In this document: positions 13,918 to 20,610 of the stretch, piece after piece
How the letters are laid out: every line of letters begins with the position of its first letter
Position numbering within the stretch: the stretch's first letter is position 1
DNA from: Lachnospiraceae bacterium UBA7481
Lineage (GTDB): Bacteria > Bacillota > Clostridia > Lachnospirales > Lachnospiraceae
Assembly (NCBI GenBank): GCA_002478505.1
Contig: DLOP01000030.1
Coordinates: forward strand, 1,037 to 22,859
DNA length: 21,823 nucleotides
Reading direction: 5' to 3'
Program-made: the position numbers and the translations under genes
Notes under the pieces: model-generated
Told to the model about the DNA's origin: nothing
The model's database searches: none
The model's input: the letters and a program-made list of their open reading frames with translations, nothing else

Positions 13918-14709
13918 ATGAGTGAAACGTGCGACCATCAGTGCGCATCCTGTTCTAAAACCTGTGAGGAACGTCAACCGGGCGAAGGGAACCGTCAGGT
14001 GAAAAAGGTCATCGGCATTGTCAGCGGAAAGGGAGGCGTCGGAAAATCTCTTGTTACTTCCCTTTTGGCTTGTGCTATGAAAAAACAGGGAAAAAATGTT
14101 GCCATACTGGATGCGGATATTACAGGTCCATCCATTCCCAAGGCATTTGGCATGAAAGAGAAAGCCAATATGAAGGGCGAAGAACTTTGTCCGGTTCTCA
14201 CAAAGAGCGGTATCAAGGTTATGTCATTAAATCTTTTGATTGAGCATGATACGGATCCTGTGATCTGGAGAGGCCCGATTCTGGCGAATTCTGTCTTGCA
14301 GTTTTGGACAGAGGTTAACTGGGGAGATGTGGATGTGATGTTTGTGGACATGCCTCCCGGAACAGGCGATGTGCCCTTGACGGTATTTCAATCTCTGCCT
14401 TTAGCAGGTATTGTGGTGGTGACTTCGCCCCAGGAGTTGGTTTCCATGATCGTGGAAAAAGCGGTCAACATGGCGTCGCAGATGGATATTCCTGTTCTTG
14501 GTCTGGTAGAGAATATGAGTTATCTGGAATGTCCCGATTGTGGAAAAAAGATATCTGTCTTCGGGGAAAGTCAGGTGGAAAAGACTGCGGAGAAATATGG
14601 CATTGAGAAATTTGCAAGGATCCCGATCCTTCCGGAGCTGGCAAAGGCATGTGATGAAGGCGGGATAGAGACCATAGAGGGAGAATGGATCGATCAACTG
14701 CTGAATTAA
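13918..14709 (+). CDS. mrp: Mrp/ApbC/Nbp35-family Fe-S cluster carrier ATPase
   Basis: A 263-aa P-loop ATPase thought to bind and deliver Fe-S clusters to apoproteins in the cytoplasm. The deviant Walker A GKGGVGKS is at 37-44. DADITGPS (66-73) and DMPPGTGD (about 144-151) are the family switch regions. CPDC (205-208) is the C-terminal cluster-binding pair by which dimers hold a 4Fe-4S cluster. The short N-terminus has an extra Cys cluster (CDHQCASCSKTC), reminiscent of the N-terminal cluster of Nbp35. GAAAGG lies ahead of ATG 13918 at rather long spacing. It is followed by GtrII after about 40 bp, and the functional link to that gene is not obvious. Confidence 0.92.
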   Translation: MSETCDHQCASCSKTCEERQPGEGNRQVKKVIGIVSGKGGVGKSLVTSLLACAMKKQGKNVAILDADITGPSIPKAFGMKEKANMKGEELCPVLTKSGIKVMSLNLLIEHDTDPVIWRGPILANSVLQFWTEVNWGDVDVMFVDMPPGTGDVPLTVFQSLPLAGIVVVTSPQELVSMIVEKAVNMASQMDIPVLGLVENMSYLECPDCGKKISVFGESQVEKTAEKYGIEKFARIPILPELAKACDEGGIETIEGEWIDQLLN

Positions 14710-14750
14710 TTCAATGCAGAAAAGATATTATTTAGGAAAGAGAATGTAGC

Positions 14751-16310
14751 ATGACAAGGGAAAAAAAAGTATTTATATATACCATTATTATCGGCTTCCT
14801 GACCCACGCATTCCGGATGACCAATACCATGATCTGTTCGGATTCGACGAATTATCTGAAAAGCATAGGTGTTTCCTGGGTGATATCCTTGGGAAGGATC
14901 TTTCTGCCTACAGTGGAAAAAATACGTGGGACAGTGGAACTGCCTTTTCTGATCGGGGTCATCTGTTTTGTTATGATCGGCTGTGCGGCTGTTTTCTTTG
15001 TGCGGCTGTTTGATATTCAGGAGAATATATTTCTTGTGATCATTGCGTGGATTCTTGCAGCTAATCCTGTCGTAACTTCTATTTTTGCATATATGTATAC
15101 AGCAGATGGATATATGATTTCCTTATTGTTTTCTGTCTTGGGAGCATATCTGTGTCTGAAGAAAAAAGGATTGTCAGGGTCTTTATTAGGCGGTCTATGT
15201 CTTGCTGTTTCCCTGGGATTTTATCAGGCATTTTTATCTGTAACAATCATTATCATGCTCTTTTATCTTTTTCGAATGTTATATACTTCGGAATATGACA
15301 TGAAAGAAATCGGAAAGATGACCGGAAGATGTCTTCTGAGCGGTGTGACAGGAGTTGCCGTCTATGCGATCGGAGTTATGATCGTATGGAAAGCCGGCGG
15401 ATATCAGGCGGCAGGCTACATGGGTATGGATTCTGCAGGCAGTACTGGAATACAGGGCCTATTGCAGGCGGTGATTGACTGTTACGTGGATTTTGCAAGA
15501 TTTTATATTGTACGGTGGGAACTGAACCGTTATAATGCTATGAACGTATTAATGTTCTTGTTAACGCTGATTACATGGCTGGTTTTAGTGACAAAGAGAA
15601 AATTATGGAGAATGCCTGTCCGCGTGGTTCTTATGGCGCTTGTATTTCCTCTTTTGCCGCTTGTCTGCCATCTCTTTGAGTTTGTGTCTGCAGGAGTTTC
15701 TTATACCTCTACATCCATGGAATACAGCCTTGCGCTGGTCTATCTTTTATTGGTGATCATGTGGAGCGATATGCGGCTTTCCGCAGGCATTACAGAGAGG
15801 TTCAGATGGAAAGATCTGCAGTATTGGAAGAGACATTATCTTAGTATGTTATCAGTAGTGCTTCTGCTGTGTATTTCTTTTCATTTTACGGTGATTGCCA
15901 ACCGTTCCTATTACAATATGAATAACGCAAATACGAAAATGGAAATGCTTCTCAATCGGCTTGTTATGAGGATGGAAATGATGGAAGGATATCATGAAGA
16001 TATGGATGTTGCCATTTTTGGTTCTTGTTATGAAATCCCGGAATATGTTCCTGCTGCACCAATAATGTCGGGCGTTGTTTCTAACATTTTTCTGACGCAG
16101 GACAACGAATATATCAGTATGATGAACCATTACCTTTCCACAAGTTATGGGCGGGCTGATTTTGAAACTAAGTGTCAGATTGCCGCAACGGAGGAATTTG
16201 CTGCGATGGAACCATGGCCTTCCGAAAATTCAATCAGGATCATCAATGGAATCATGGTGCTTTATCTGTCAGATACAAATATAAAACAGTATTTGCCGCA
16301 GGAAGAATAG
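14751..16310 (+). CDS. GtrII-like membrane glucosyltransferase
   Basis: A 519-aa polytopic membrane protein with roughly ten or more hydrophobic segments, resembling the GtrII (glucosyl transferase GtrII) family that modifies cell-surface glycans using a lipid-linked sugar. The N-terminal region has the typical layout of a first helix, an acidic external motif (MICSDSTNYL), then SLGRIFLP. The C-terminal part (about 370-519), after the last helices, is soluble. AGGAAAGAG precedes ATG 14751. The GT2 gene begins 54 bp after its stop and is very likely co-transcribed. The acceptor (teichoic acid, polysaccharide or protein) is unknown. Family assignment rests on overall pattern, so moderate confidence. 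Confidence 0.75.
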   Translation: MTREKKVFIYTIIIGFLTHAFRMTNTMICSDSTNYLKSIGVSWVISLGRIFLPTVEKIRGTVELPFLIGVICFVMIGCAAVFFVRLFDIQENIFLVIIAWILAANPVVTSIFAYMYTADGYMISLLFSVLGAYLCLKKKGLSGSLLGGLCLAVSLGFYQAFLSVTIIIMLFYLFRMLYTSEYDMKEIGKMTGRCLLSGVTGVAVYAIGVMIVWKAGGYQAAGYMGMDSAGSTGIQGLLQAVIDCYVDFARFYIVRWELNRYNAMNVLMFLLTLITWLVLVTKRKLWRMPVRVVLMALVFPLLPLVCHLFEFVSAGVSYTSTSMEYSLALVYLLLVIMWSDMRLSAGITERFRWKDLQYWKRHYLSMLSVVLLLCISFHFTVIANRSYYNMNNANTKMEMLLNRLVMRMEMMEGYHEDMDVAIFGSCYEIPEYVPAAPIMSGVVSNIFLTQDNEYISMMNHYLSTSYGRADFETKCQIAATEEFAAMEPWPSENSIRIINGIMVLYLSDTNIKQYLPQEE

Positions 16311-16363
16311 AAAAGGGCAGAGAGCTTACTGTCGGCATTAGGAAGAATGGGAGAGAACGCAAA

Positions 16364-17374
16364 ATGATCACTATCAGTTTATGTATGATCGTCAAGAATG
16401 AAGAAGCGGTATTAGCAAGATGTCTGGATTCCATTGCAGATCTGATGGACGAGATCATTATCGTAGATACCGGCTCAAGGGACAGGACGAAGGAGATTGC
16501 CCGTAAATATACAGATCAGGTTTATGATTTTGCGTGGACAGGCAGCTTTAGCGATGCGAGGAATTATTCATTTTCTAAGGCATCAAAAGAGTATATCTAT
16601 TGTGCGGATGCCGACGAGGAGCTGGATGCGGAAAATCATGAAAAATTTCGTGTTTTAAAGGAAGCGATGCTGCCGGAAATTGACCTTGTGCAGATGTATT
16701 ATGCCAATCAGCTTTCCTATAATACTATCTATAATTATGATAAAGAACTGCGCCCCAAGCTTTATAAAAGATTGCGGGAATTTGTCTGGGAAGGCGCTAT
16801 TCATGAGGCGGTGCGTCTGGATCCGGTGATTTATGACAGTGATATTGAGATATTACATAAACCGGAGGGCAATCACAAAGCAAGGGATCTGGCGGCGTTT
16901 GAGAGATTGTTTAAAGAGGGTACGGCGCTTGATAAGCGCTTACATAGCATCTATGCAAAAGAACTGATGATCGCAGGGGAAAAGGAAGATTTTATGAATG
17001 CGTTTCCGATCTTTCAGGCAACTTTATCGGACGTCAGCCGTGGAGAGGAAGAGATTATGGAGGCATGCTGTATCTGTGCCAATACCTGCCTGATGACAGG
17101 GGAGGATCTGGGATTATTCCAATATACCACAAAGGCCATGGCGATGAACGGCTGCAGCGAGATCTGCTGCATTTTGGGAGAGTATTACCGCATGGCGGAA
17201 GAGCCGGAAGAAGCGGCGGTCTGGTATTACAATGCTGCCTTTGAGACAGAAAGCGTTATCAGTTTAAAGCATCATAAGGATATTCCGCTGCGGGCATTGT
17301 CTGAGATTTACCGCGGACTTGGAAATATAGAACAGGCGGAGTATTACGAAGGCTTGATCAATAACTGTGAATAG
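16364..17374 (+). CDS. GT2-family glycosyltransferase with helical repeat C-terminus
   Basis: A 336-aa cytoplasmic protein. The GT-A fold starts with ISLCMIVKNEEAVLARCLDS, continues with DEIIIVDTGSRDRT, and has the metal-binding DAD motif (82-84, YCADADEEL). The C-terminal half is helical and TPR-like (SIYAKELMIAGEKEDFMNAF and later repeats), as in many Firmicute GT2 proteins of the SunS-like type. I place the start at ATG 16364 with GGGAGAG upstream; the frame stays open back to 16172 but that stretch overlaps the GtrII gene and is not coding. It could supply or elongate the glycan handled by the GtrII neighbour, or glycosylate a protein. Donor and acceptor cannot be deduced. Confidence 0.88.
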   Translation: MITISLCMIVKNEEAVLARCLDSIADLMDEIIIVDTGSRDRTKEIARKYTDQVYDFAWTGSFSDARNYSFSKASKEYIYCADADEELDAENHEKFRVLKEAMLPEIDLVQMYYANQLSYNTIYNYDKELRPKLYKRLREFVWEGAIHEAVRLDPVIYDSDIEILHKPEGNHKARDLAAFERLFKEGTALDKRLHSIYAKELMIAGEKEDFMNAFPIFQATLSDVSRGEEEIMEACCICANTCLMTGEDLGLFQYTTKAMAMNGCSEICCILGEYYRMAEEPEEAAVWYYNAAFETESVISLKHHKDIPLRALSEIYRGLGNIEQAEYYEGLINNCE

Positions 17375-17388
17375 GGTTTTTCAGATGG

Positions 17389-17410
17389 CTGATCGCAGGA
17401 TCAGTTTTCT
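17389..17410 (+). terminator. Short hairpin between convergent GT2 and RT genes
   Basis: CTGATC (17389-17394) and GATCAG (17399-17404) pair around GCAG and are followed by TTTTCT. It could end the plus-strand transcript, and it overlaps the stop codon of the minus-strand RT gene. Confidence 0.5.
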
Positions 17411-18615
17411 GCAGCTGATTTCTTATAATATTCATTTACCAGACTGCGGTATCCCCATTTCTTCATCATATCATAGGTGATCCGGTAGTTTCCCTTATAA
17501 TGTCTGCCTGTGATGCAGTAACGGATATATTCCTGCATATATTGATCGATCACTTTTAAACGCCGGTCCGTGGTCAGGTTTGGGAAAAACCATTTGTTCC
17601 AGCTAAATTCTTTATCACCAGAACATCCGTACAGCTTATGATTCATAGCGTTGATAAAGCCGATGGCGGCTTTTTCGCTGTCCAGTCCTTTCTTTCGCTG
17701 CCAGCGGCGGAGGCTGTCGGCTTTTCTCCGGATCCGGGCTTTCATTTTGTATAATGTATGGTCGGAAAGGTCAACACTGCCGTTATCAAAGCGAAACCCA
17801 AGAAATTCAAAAGGTTCACTGGGAAGGGAGATGGCGACCTTGTCCTGATTGACAGACAGATGAAGATCATGGAGCATTTGGAACAGCGCGTGTTTGCGTT
17901 CCTGAAGTTCAGCTTCTGTTGGGGCAAAGAACAGGATATCATCCGAATATCTGAAATATGGGATCTCCTTTTCCAAAAAATACTGGTCGATCCCACGGAG
18001 ATGGATATTGGCTAAAAACGGAGAAATAGGCACTCCTGCCATAGCGCCGTGGGCTTCATGAATGATCCTGCCGCGTTCGATCACCCGGTCTTCGGAGAGT
18101 GTTTTTTCAAATAGTTCAAAAAGCATAGCGTCCTGTTCCCTTAGAAAGGAAAGCTGCTCTAAAAGTATGGAAACGTCTATGGAGTTAAAATAATTACTGA
18201 TGTCCGCTTTCAGACAGTACATCTGATTAACATGGGGAATACTGCCGATCTGACGAACTGCATGCATCACCCCATGGCGGCGCCGGAAAGAATAACAGTT
18301 TTTTGCAATATAGGAATCATAGCGAAAAAGCTGAAAAGAAATAAATTTTAAGAAAATGTTTTCCTCTTCCGGAAAGGAATAGACGACTCTTTTCTTTGTG
18401 CTTCCCTCTTTATTGATTACACGTTTTTCAGGAAGATGAATAGGAAAATCATGCCGTTTCCACGCCTCGCATAGTGGCAGGTAATTTTTCCCCGCTATGA
18501 AATCTTTGATGGATTGTTCCTCTGATCTGGTTAAATGTTGTTTTTCGATCTTATAAAATAAAAAATCCAGCCAGTTCTTTTCTTCTAAGGCCAGAGCGTA
18601 AATGGAATTTTGCAT
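17401..18615 (-). CDS. Stand-alone reverse transcriptase (retron/UG-Abi-like), candidate defence gene
   Basis: A 404-aa RNA-directed DNA polymerase. Visible RT motifs: KADISNYFNSID with catalytic Asp138 (motif A), AGVPISPFLANIHL (193-206), RYSDDILFF with Tyr223, Ser224, Asp225 and Asp226 (motif C; YSDD instead of the common YADD), and FEFLGFRFD (269-277). It lacks the maturase, HNH and integrase domains of group II introns, and no intron boundaries or variable-protein template are seen. The retron hallmarks NAxxH and VTG are not found. A C-terminal basic/aromatic region (about 330-400) may bind RNA. ATG 18615 has AGGAG 6 nt upstream. A structured RNA with its own promoter lies 75 nt upstream. 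This organisation fits ncRNA-using defence RTs or an atypical retron. Confidence 0.88.
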   Translation of the reverse strand: MQNSIYALALEEKNWLDFLFYKIEKQHLTRSEEQSIKDFIAGKNYLPLCEAWKRHDFPIHLPEKRVINKEGSTKKRVVYSFPEEENIFLKFISFQLFRYDSYIAKNCYSFRRRHGVMHAVRQIGSIPHVNQMYCLKADISNYFNSIDVSILLEQLSFLREQDAMLFELFEKTLSEDRVIERGRIIHEAHGAMAGVPISPFLANIHLRGIDQYFLEKEIPYFRYSDDILFFAPTEAELQERKHALFQMLHDLHLSVNQDKVAISLPSEPFEFLGFRFDNGSVDLSDHTLYKMKARIRRKADSLRRWQRKKGLDSEKAAIGFINAMNHKLYGCSGDKEFSWNKWFFPNLTTDRRLKVIDQYMQEYIRYCITGRHYKGNYRITYDMMKKWGYRSLVNEYYKKSAAEN

Positions 18616-18690
18616 GAGGTCTCCTGTTATGTTGTAATAAAATTAAGTAATGTTACCAATCTGCAAAATAAATATGCATGTTTAAAAATA

Positions 18691-18839
18691 TAAAAAAGAA
18701 AGAGAAAAGGCTTTGAAGCAATAAAGCCATGCTTATTGCCACCGGACTGAACATACTCTGATTGCCCGCAAAATACTACTAAGAAGTATGCTTCATCCTT
18801 CACGGGCGCAGCAAAAGCTGCATTCCTCTTTCTTTTTTA
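18691..18839. repeat. 14-bp perfect inverted repeat flanking the ncRNA core
   Basis: The arms at 18691-18704 and 18826-18839 are exact reverse complements and enclose 121 bp. They are purine-rich on one side and pyrimidine-rich on the other. Confidence 0.9.
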
Positions 18840-18884
18840 ACTAAGAAAATCACAAAGTACGTCATAGCGACAAACGCCGCATAC
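18691..18884 (-). ncRNA. Structured RNA upstream of the reverse transcriptase, candidate RT template
   Basis: Read on the minus strand, transcription should begin near 18884. The core is enclosed by perfect 14-bp inverted repeats, TAAAAAAGAAAGAG (minus 18839-18826) and CTCTTTCTTTTTTA (minus 18704-18691). Inside are a GCAGC-TTTT-GCTGC hairpin, a larger GCCCG/CGGGC arm with an inner ATACT/AGTAT stem, and GCAATAA/TTATTGC, which is mutually exclusive with GGCTTT/AAAGCC. The 3' arm is T-rich and could terminate transcription. The flanking inverted repeats and the position just 5' of the RT resemble retron msr-msd a1/a2 layout and DRT2/DRT9 ncRNAs. Its identity is inferred; it matches no sequence I know. 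Confidence 0.6.
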
Positions 18885-18890
18885 TCATGT

Positions 18891-18919
18891 ATTTTAGCAT
18901 ATTCCGACATATTTTGCAA
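18891..18919 (-). promoter_or_regulatory. Promoter for the RT-associated RNA
   Basis: On the minus strand TTGCAA (18914-18919), a 17-bp spacer and TAAAAT (18891-18896) preceded by TGC (extended -10) make a good sigma-A promoter pointing into the ncRNA and RT. Confidence 0.65.
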
Positions 18920-18991
18920 GTTTTAGGAAATCAGTCCTGTTCTTACATTGTCGAAAATTCACTCTGGTCTATATTGTTCCTTGATACGGGC

Positions 18992-19257
18992 TTATTTGTC
19001 ATTATAGTGCCCTTTGCATTGTATGATAGTGATATTTTCATTGTTGATTATATAAACAAGCCTGTCTTTTTCATTAATCCTTCTGCTCCATTCGCCATTT
19101 GGACTGTTTTTCAGCATTTCAGGTTTCCCCTCGCCGGTAAAAGGTTCACGCAGGATGGATTTGAGCAGGCTGTTTATTTTTTCAAAGTTTTTTTATCCTG
19201 TGACTGCCAGTAAAGATATTCCTCCCACGCGTCTTCGGCAAATGTGATTTTACTCAC
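18992..19257 (-). pseudogene. yoeB: YoeB/Txe-family mRNA interferase toxin, frameshifted
   Basis: Starting at GTG 19257, the frame reads SKITFAEDAWEEYLYWQSQD then KKTLKK and stops at an in-frame TAA inside an A tract (T6 at 19177-19182 on the plus strand). With one more A the frame continues INSLLKSILREPFTGEGKPE, ..., GEWSRRINEKDRLVYIINNE, ..., IIQCKGHYNDK and stops at 18992-18994. That would be an 88-aa YoeB, a ribosome-dependent mRNA-cutting toxin. The GTG start overlaps the antitoxin stop by 8 nt, as usual for these pairs. The lesion may be a true inactivating deletion, a sequencing error in a homopolymer, or a site of slippage that still makes some toxin. Confidence 0.85.
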
Positions 19258-19522
19258 GCTCCATAGCCTCCAGTTCTTCCATTGTTTTTACGATTACCTG
19301 TCCATTTTTAACCTGCTGGTTTGCTTTTTTTAACTGTTCTTTGTTGGAATCTGAGTAAAAAGGATCTAAAGGGGCAGTTAATTCAAAAGGAATCCGGCGA
19401 TCACGTAGAGCTTTTTTTGCATAGATCATGAAAAAGGTGGTAAGGTTCATTCCCATTTCATCGCACATCTCATCAAGCTGTTTTTTCATTTCATCATCAA
19501 ATCGAAGGCTTACAGTAGTCAT
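19250..19522 (-). CDS. RelB/DinJ-family antitoxin
   Basis: A 90-aa antitoxin. The N-terminal ribbon-helix-helix DNA-binding domain is clear (TTVSLRFDDEMKKQLDEMCD, then GMNLTTFFMIYAKKAL). The C-terminal tail (about 50-90) is charged and should wrap and neutralise the toxin. The pair would repress its own promoter. ATG 19522 has GGAAG 8 nt upstream. The downstream YoeB-like toxin gene overlaps by 8 nt and is frameshifted, so the antitoxin may now be free or serve to neutralise other YoeB/RelE toxins in the cell. RelB/DinJ antitoxins are more often paired with RelE/YafQ, and YoeB with YefM/Phd folds, so this combination is slightly unusual. Confidence 0.88.
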   Translation of the reverse strand: MTTVSLRFDDEMKKQLDEMCDEMGMNLTTFFMIYAKKALRDRRIPFELTAPLDPFYSDSNKEQLKKANQQVKNGQVIVKTMEELEAMERE

Positions 19523-19545
19523 GTTATCACTTCCTTTCTGTCTTT

Positions 19546-19575
19546 ATTATAATATAAATTCAAAGCAAAATGCAA
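19546..19575 (-). promoter_or_regulatory. Promoter of the toxin-antitoxin operon
   Basis: On the minus strand TTGCAT (19570-19575), an 18-bp spacer and TATAAT (19546-19551) stand about 25 bp before the antitoxin start. Confidence 0.55.
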
Positions 19576-19638
19576 CAAAAATCATTCAGATTCTTTCAAA
19601 TAGCATAATTATTTATATTATATGAAGAATAAAGGAGA

Positions 19639-20610
19639 TTATGTGCTGAAATTTTGTGTCTCTTCCAGCGAAGGATAGGATTTAATTGCTCCGGGGGCTT
19701 GCACGCTGATTGCACAAAATTTATTTGCAAATTCCAGCAGCGAATTCATATCCGCCTCCGTCAAAGATTCTATGTTGTCTGCGGAAATTCCCAGCTCGTG
19801 AAGTTTCCACAAAAACGAGCCGATAAACCCGTCGCCTGCGCCGGTAGTGTCCACAGCTTTCACCTTGATTGCTGGTGAAAACGTATGATTGTTCCGGGTA
19901 AAAGAATAGGCTCCCTTGCTTCCGCAGGTAAATATTACAAGTTTGACGCCTTTCTCAAAAAACATGGGGAGCGCTTTTTCAATGGTATTCATGCCGGTGA
20001 TAAATTCCAGTTCTTCATCGGAAATTTTTAAGATATCCGTCATACCAATAAATTTCCATATTACGTTTTTCAATTCATCCTTATCATCCCATAATTGAAA
20101 GCGCAGATTAGGATCAAAACTAATGACCGCATTTTCCCTTCGGGCAAATTCAATAGCTTTGACATGTGCTCCGCGCATAGGAAAATCTCCCAGAGATACG
20201 CTGCAAAAATGCAGGGCAAATGCATTGTCAAACCATTCCTGTCTGATCTGGTCTTCATTTAACAACATATCTGCCGACGGCTTACGGTAAAATGAAAATG
20301 TCCTGTTCCCATCCTTTGCAAGGCTCACAAACGCCAGCGCGGTATTGGCTTTTTCCGTATAACTGATGCAGGATGTATCTATACCGGCTCCGGCGAGGGT
20401 TCTCGTAATTTTATCTCCAAAGGGATCTGCGCCAAGTTGTGTAATCAGCCTTGATTTTCCGCCAAGTATGGAAAATGCGCCGCAGACATTGGCCGGGGCG
20501 CCGCCAACAGCGGGAATGAAACTATTCACTTCGTAAAATTCGCAGCCGCTTTTATCGGGTATAAAATCAATTAAAGCTTCTCCAATTGCAATCAGGGTAT
20601 CATTTCTCAT
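19639..20610 (-). CDS. scrK: PfkB-family fructokinase
   Basis: A 323-aa cytoplasmic sugar kinase that most likely phosphorylates the fructose freed from sucrose-6-phosphate, feeding glycolysis. PfkB signatures: GEALIDFIP at the front, VGGAPANVCGAFSILGG (35-51), SFDPNLR (164-170), and the catalytic motif DTTGAGDGF (254-262) with base Asp260. ATG 20610 overlaps the stop codon of the upstream GH32 gene (ATGAGAAATGA, 11 nt), so the two are translationally coupled in one operon. Length and motifs match fructokinases; adenosine or ribokinase roles are less likely because of the sucrase neighbour. Confidence 0.92.
   Translation of the reverse strand: MRNDTLIAIGEALIDFIPDKSGCEFYEVNSFIPAVGGAPANVCGAFSILGGKSRLITQLGADPFGDKITRTLAGAGIDTSCISYTEKANTALAFVSLAKDGNRTFSFYRKPSADMLLNEDQIRQEWFDNAFALHFCSVSLGDFPMRGAHVKAIEFARRENAVISFDPNLRFQLWDDKDELKNVIWKFIGMTDILKISDEELEFITGMNTIEKALPMFFEKGVKLVIFTCGSKGAYSFTRNNHTFSPAIKVKAVDTTGAGDGFIGSFLWKLHELGISADNIESLTEADMNSLLEFANKFCAISVQAPGAIKSYPSLEETQNFST

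Noticed and set aside
16172..16363. Longer N-terminus for the GT2 protein
   Set aside because: The extension overlaps the end of the GtrII gene, is not GT2-like, and the ATG at 16364 has a good ribosome binding site directly before the conserved GT2 start.
17401..18615. Diversity-generating retroelement
   Set aside because: No template/variable repeat pair or accessory Avd-like gene was seen near the RT.
17401..18919. Calling the RT locus a proven retron or a group II intron
   Set aside because: The retron RT motifs NAxxH and VTG are not seen, there is no maturase or intron domain structure, and no cognate effector is identified. The locus is therefore listed only as a candidate RT-ncRNA system.
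18887..19213. Plus-strand frame of 108 codons
   Set aside because: It lies antisense over the YoeB-like toxin remnant, whose minus-strand translation matches a known family; no ribosome binding site supports the plus-strand frame.
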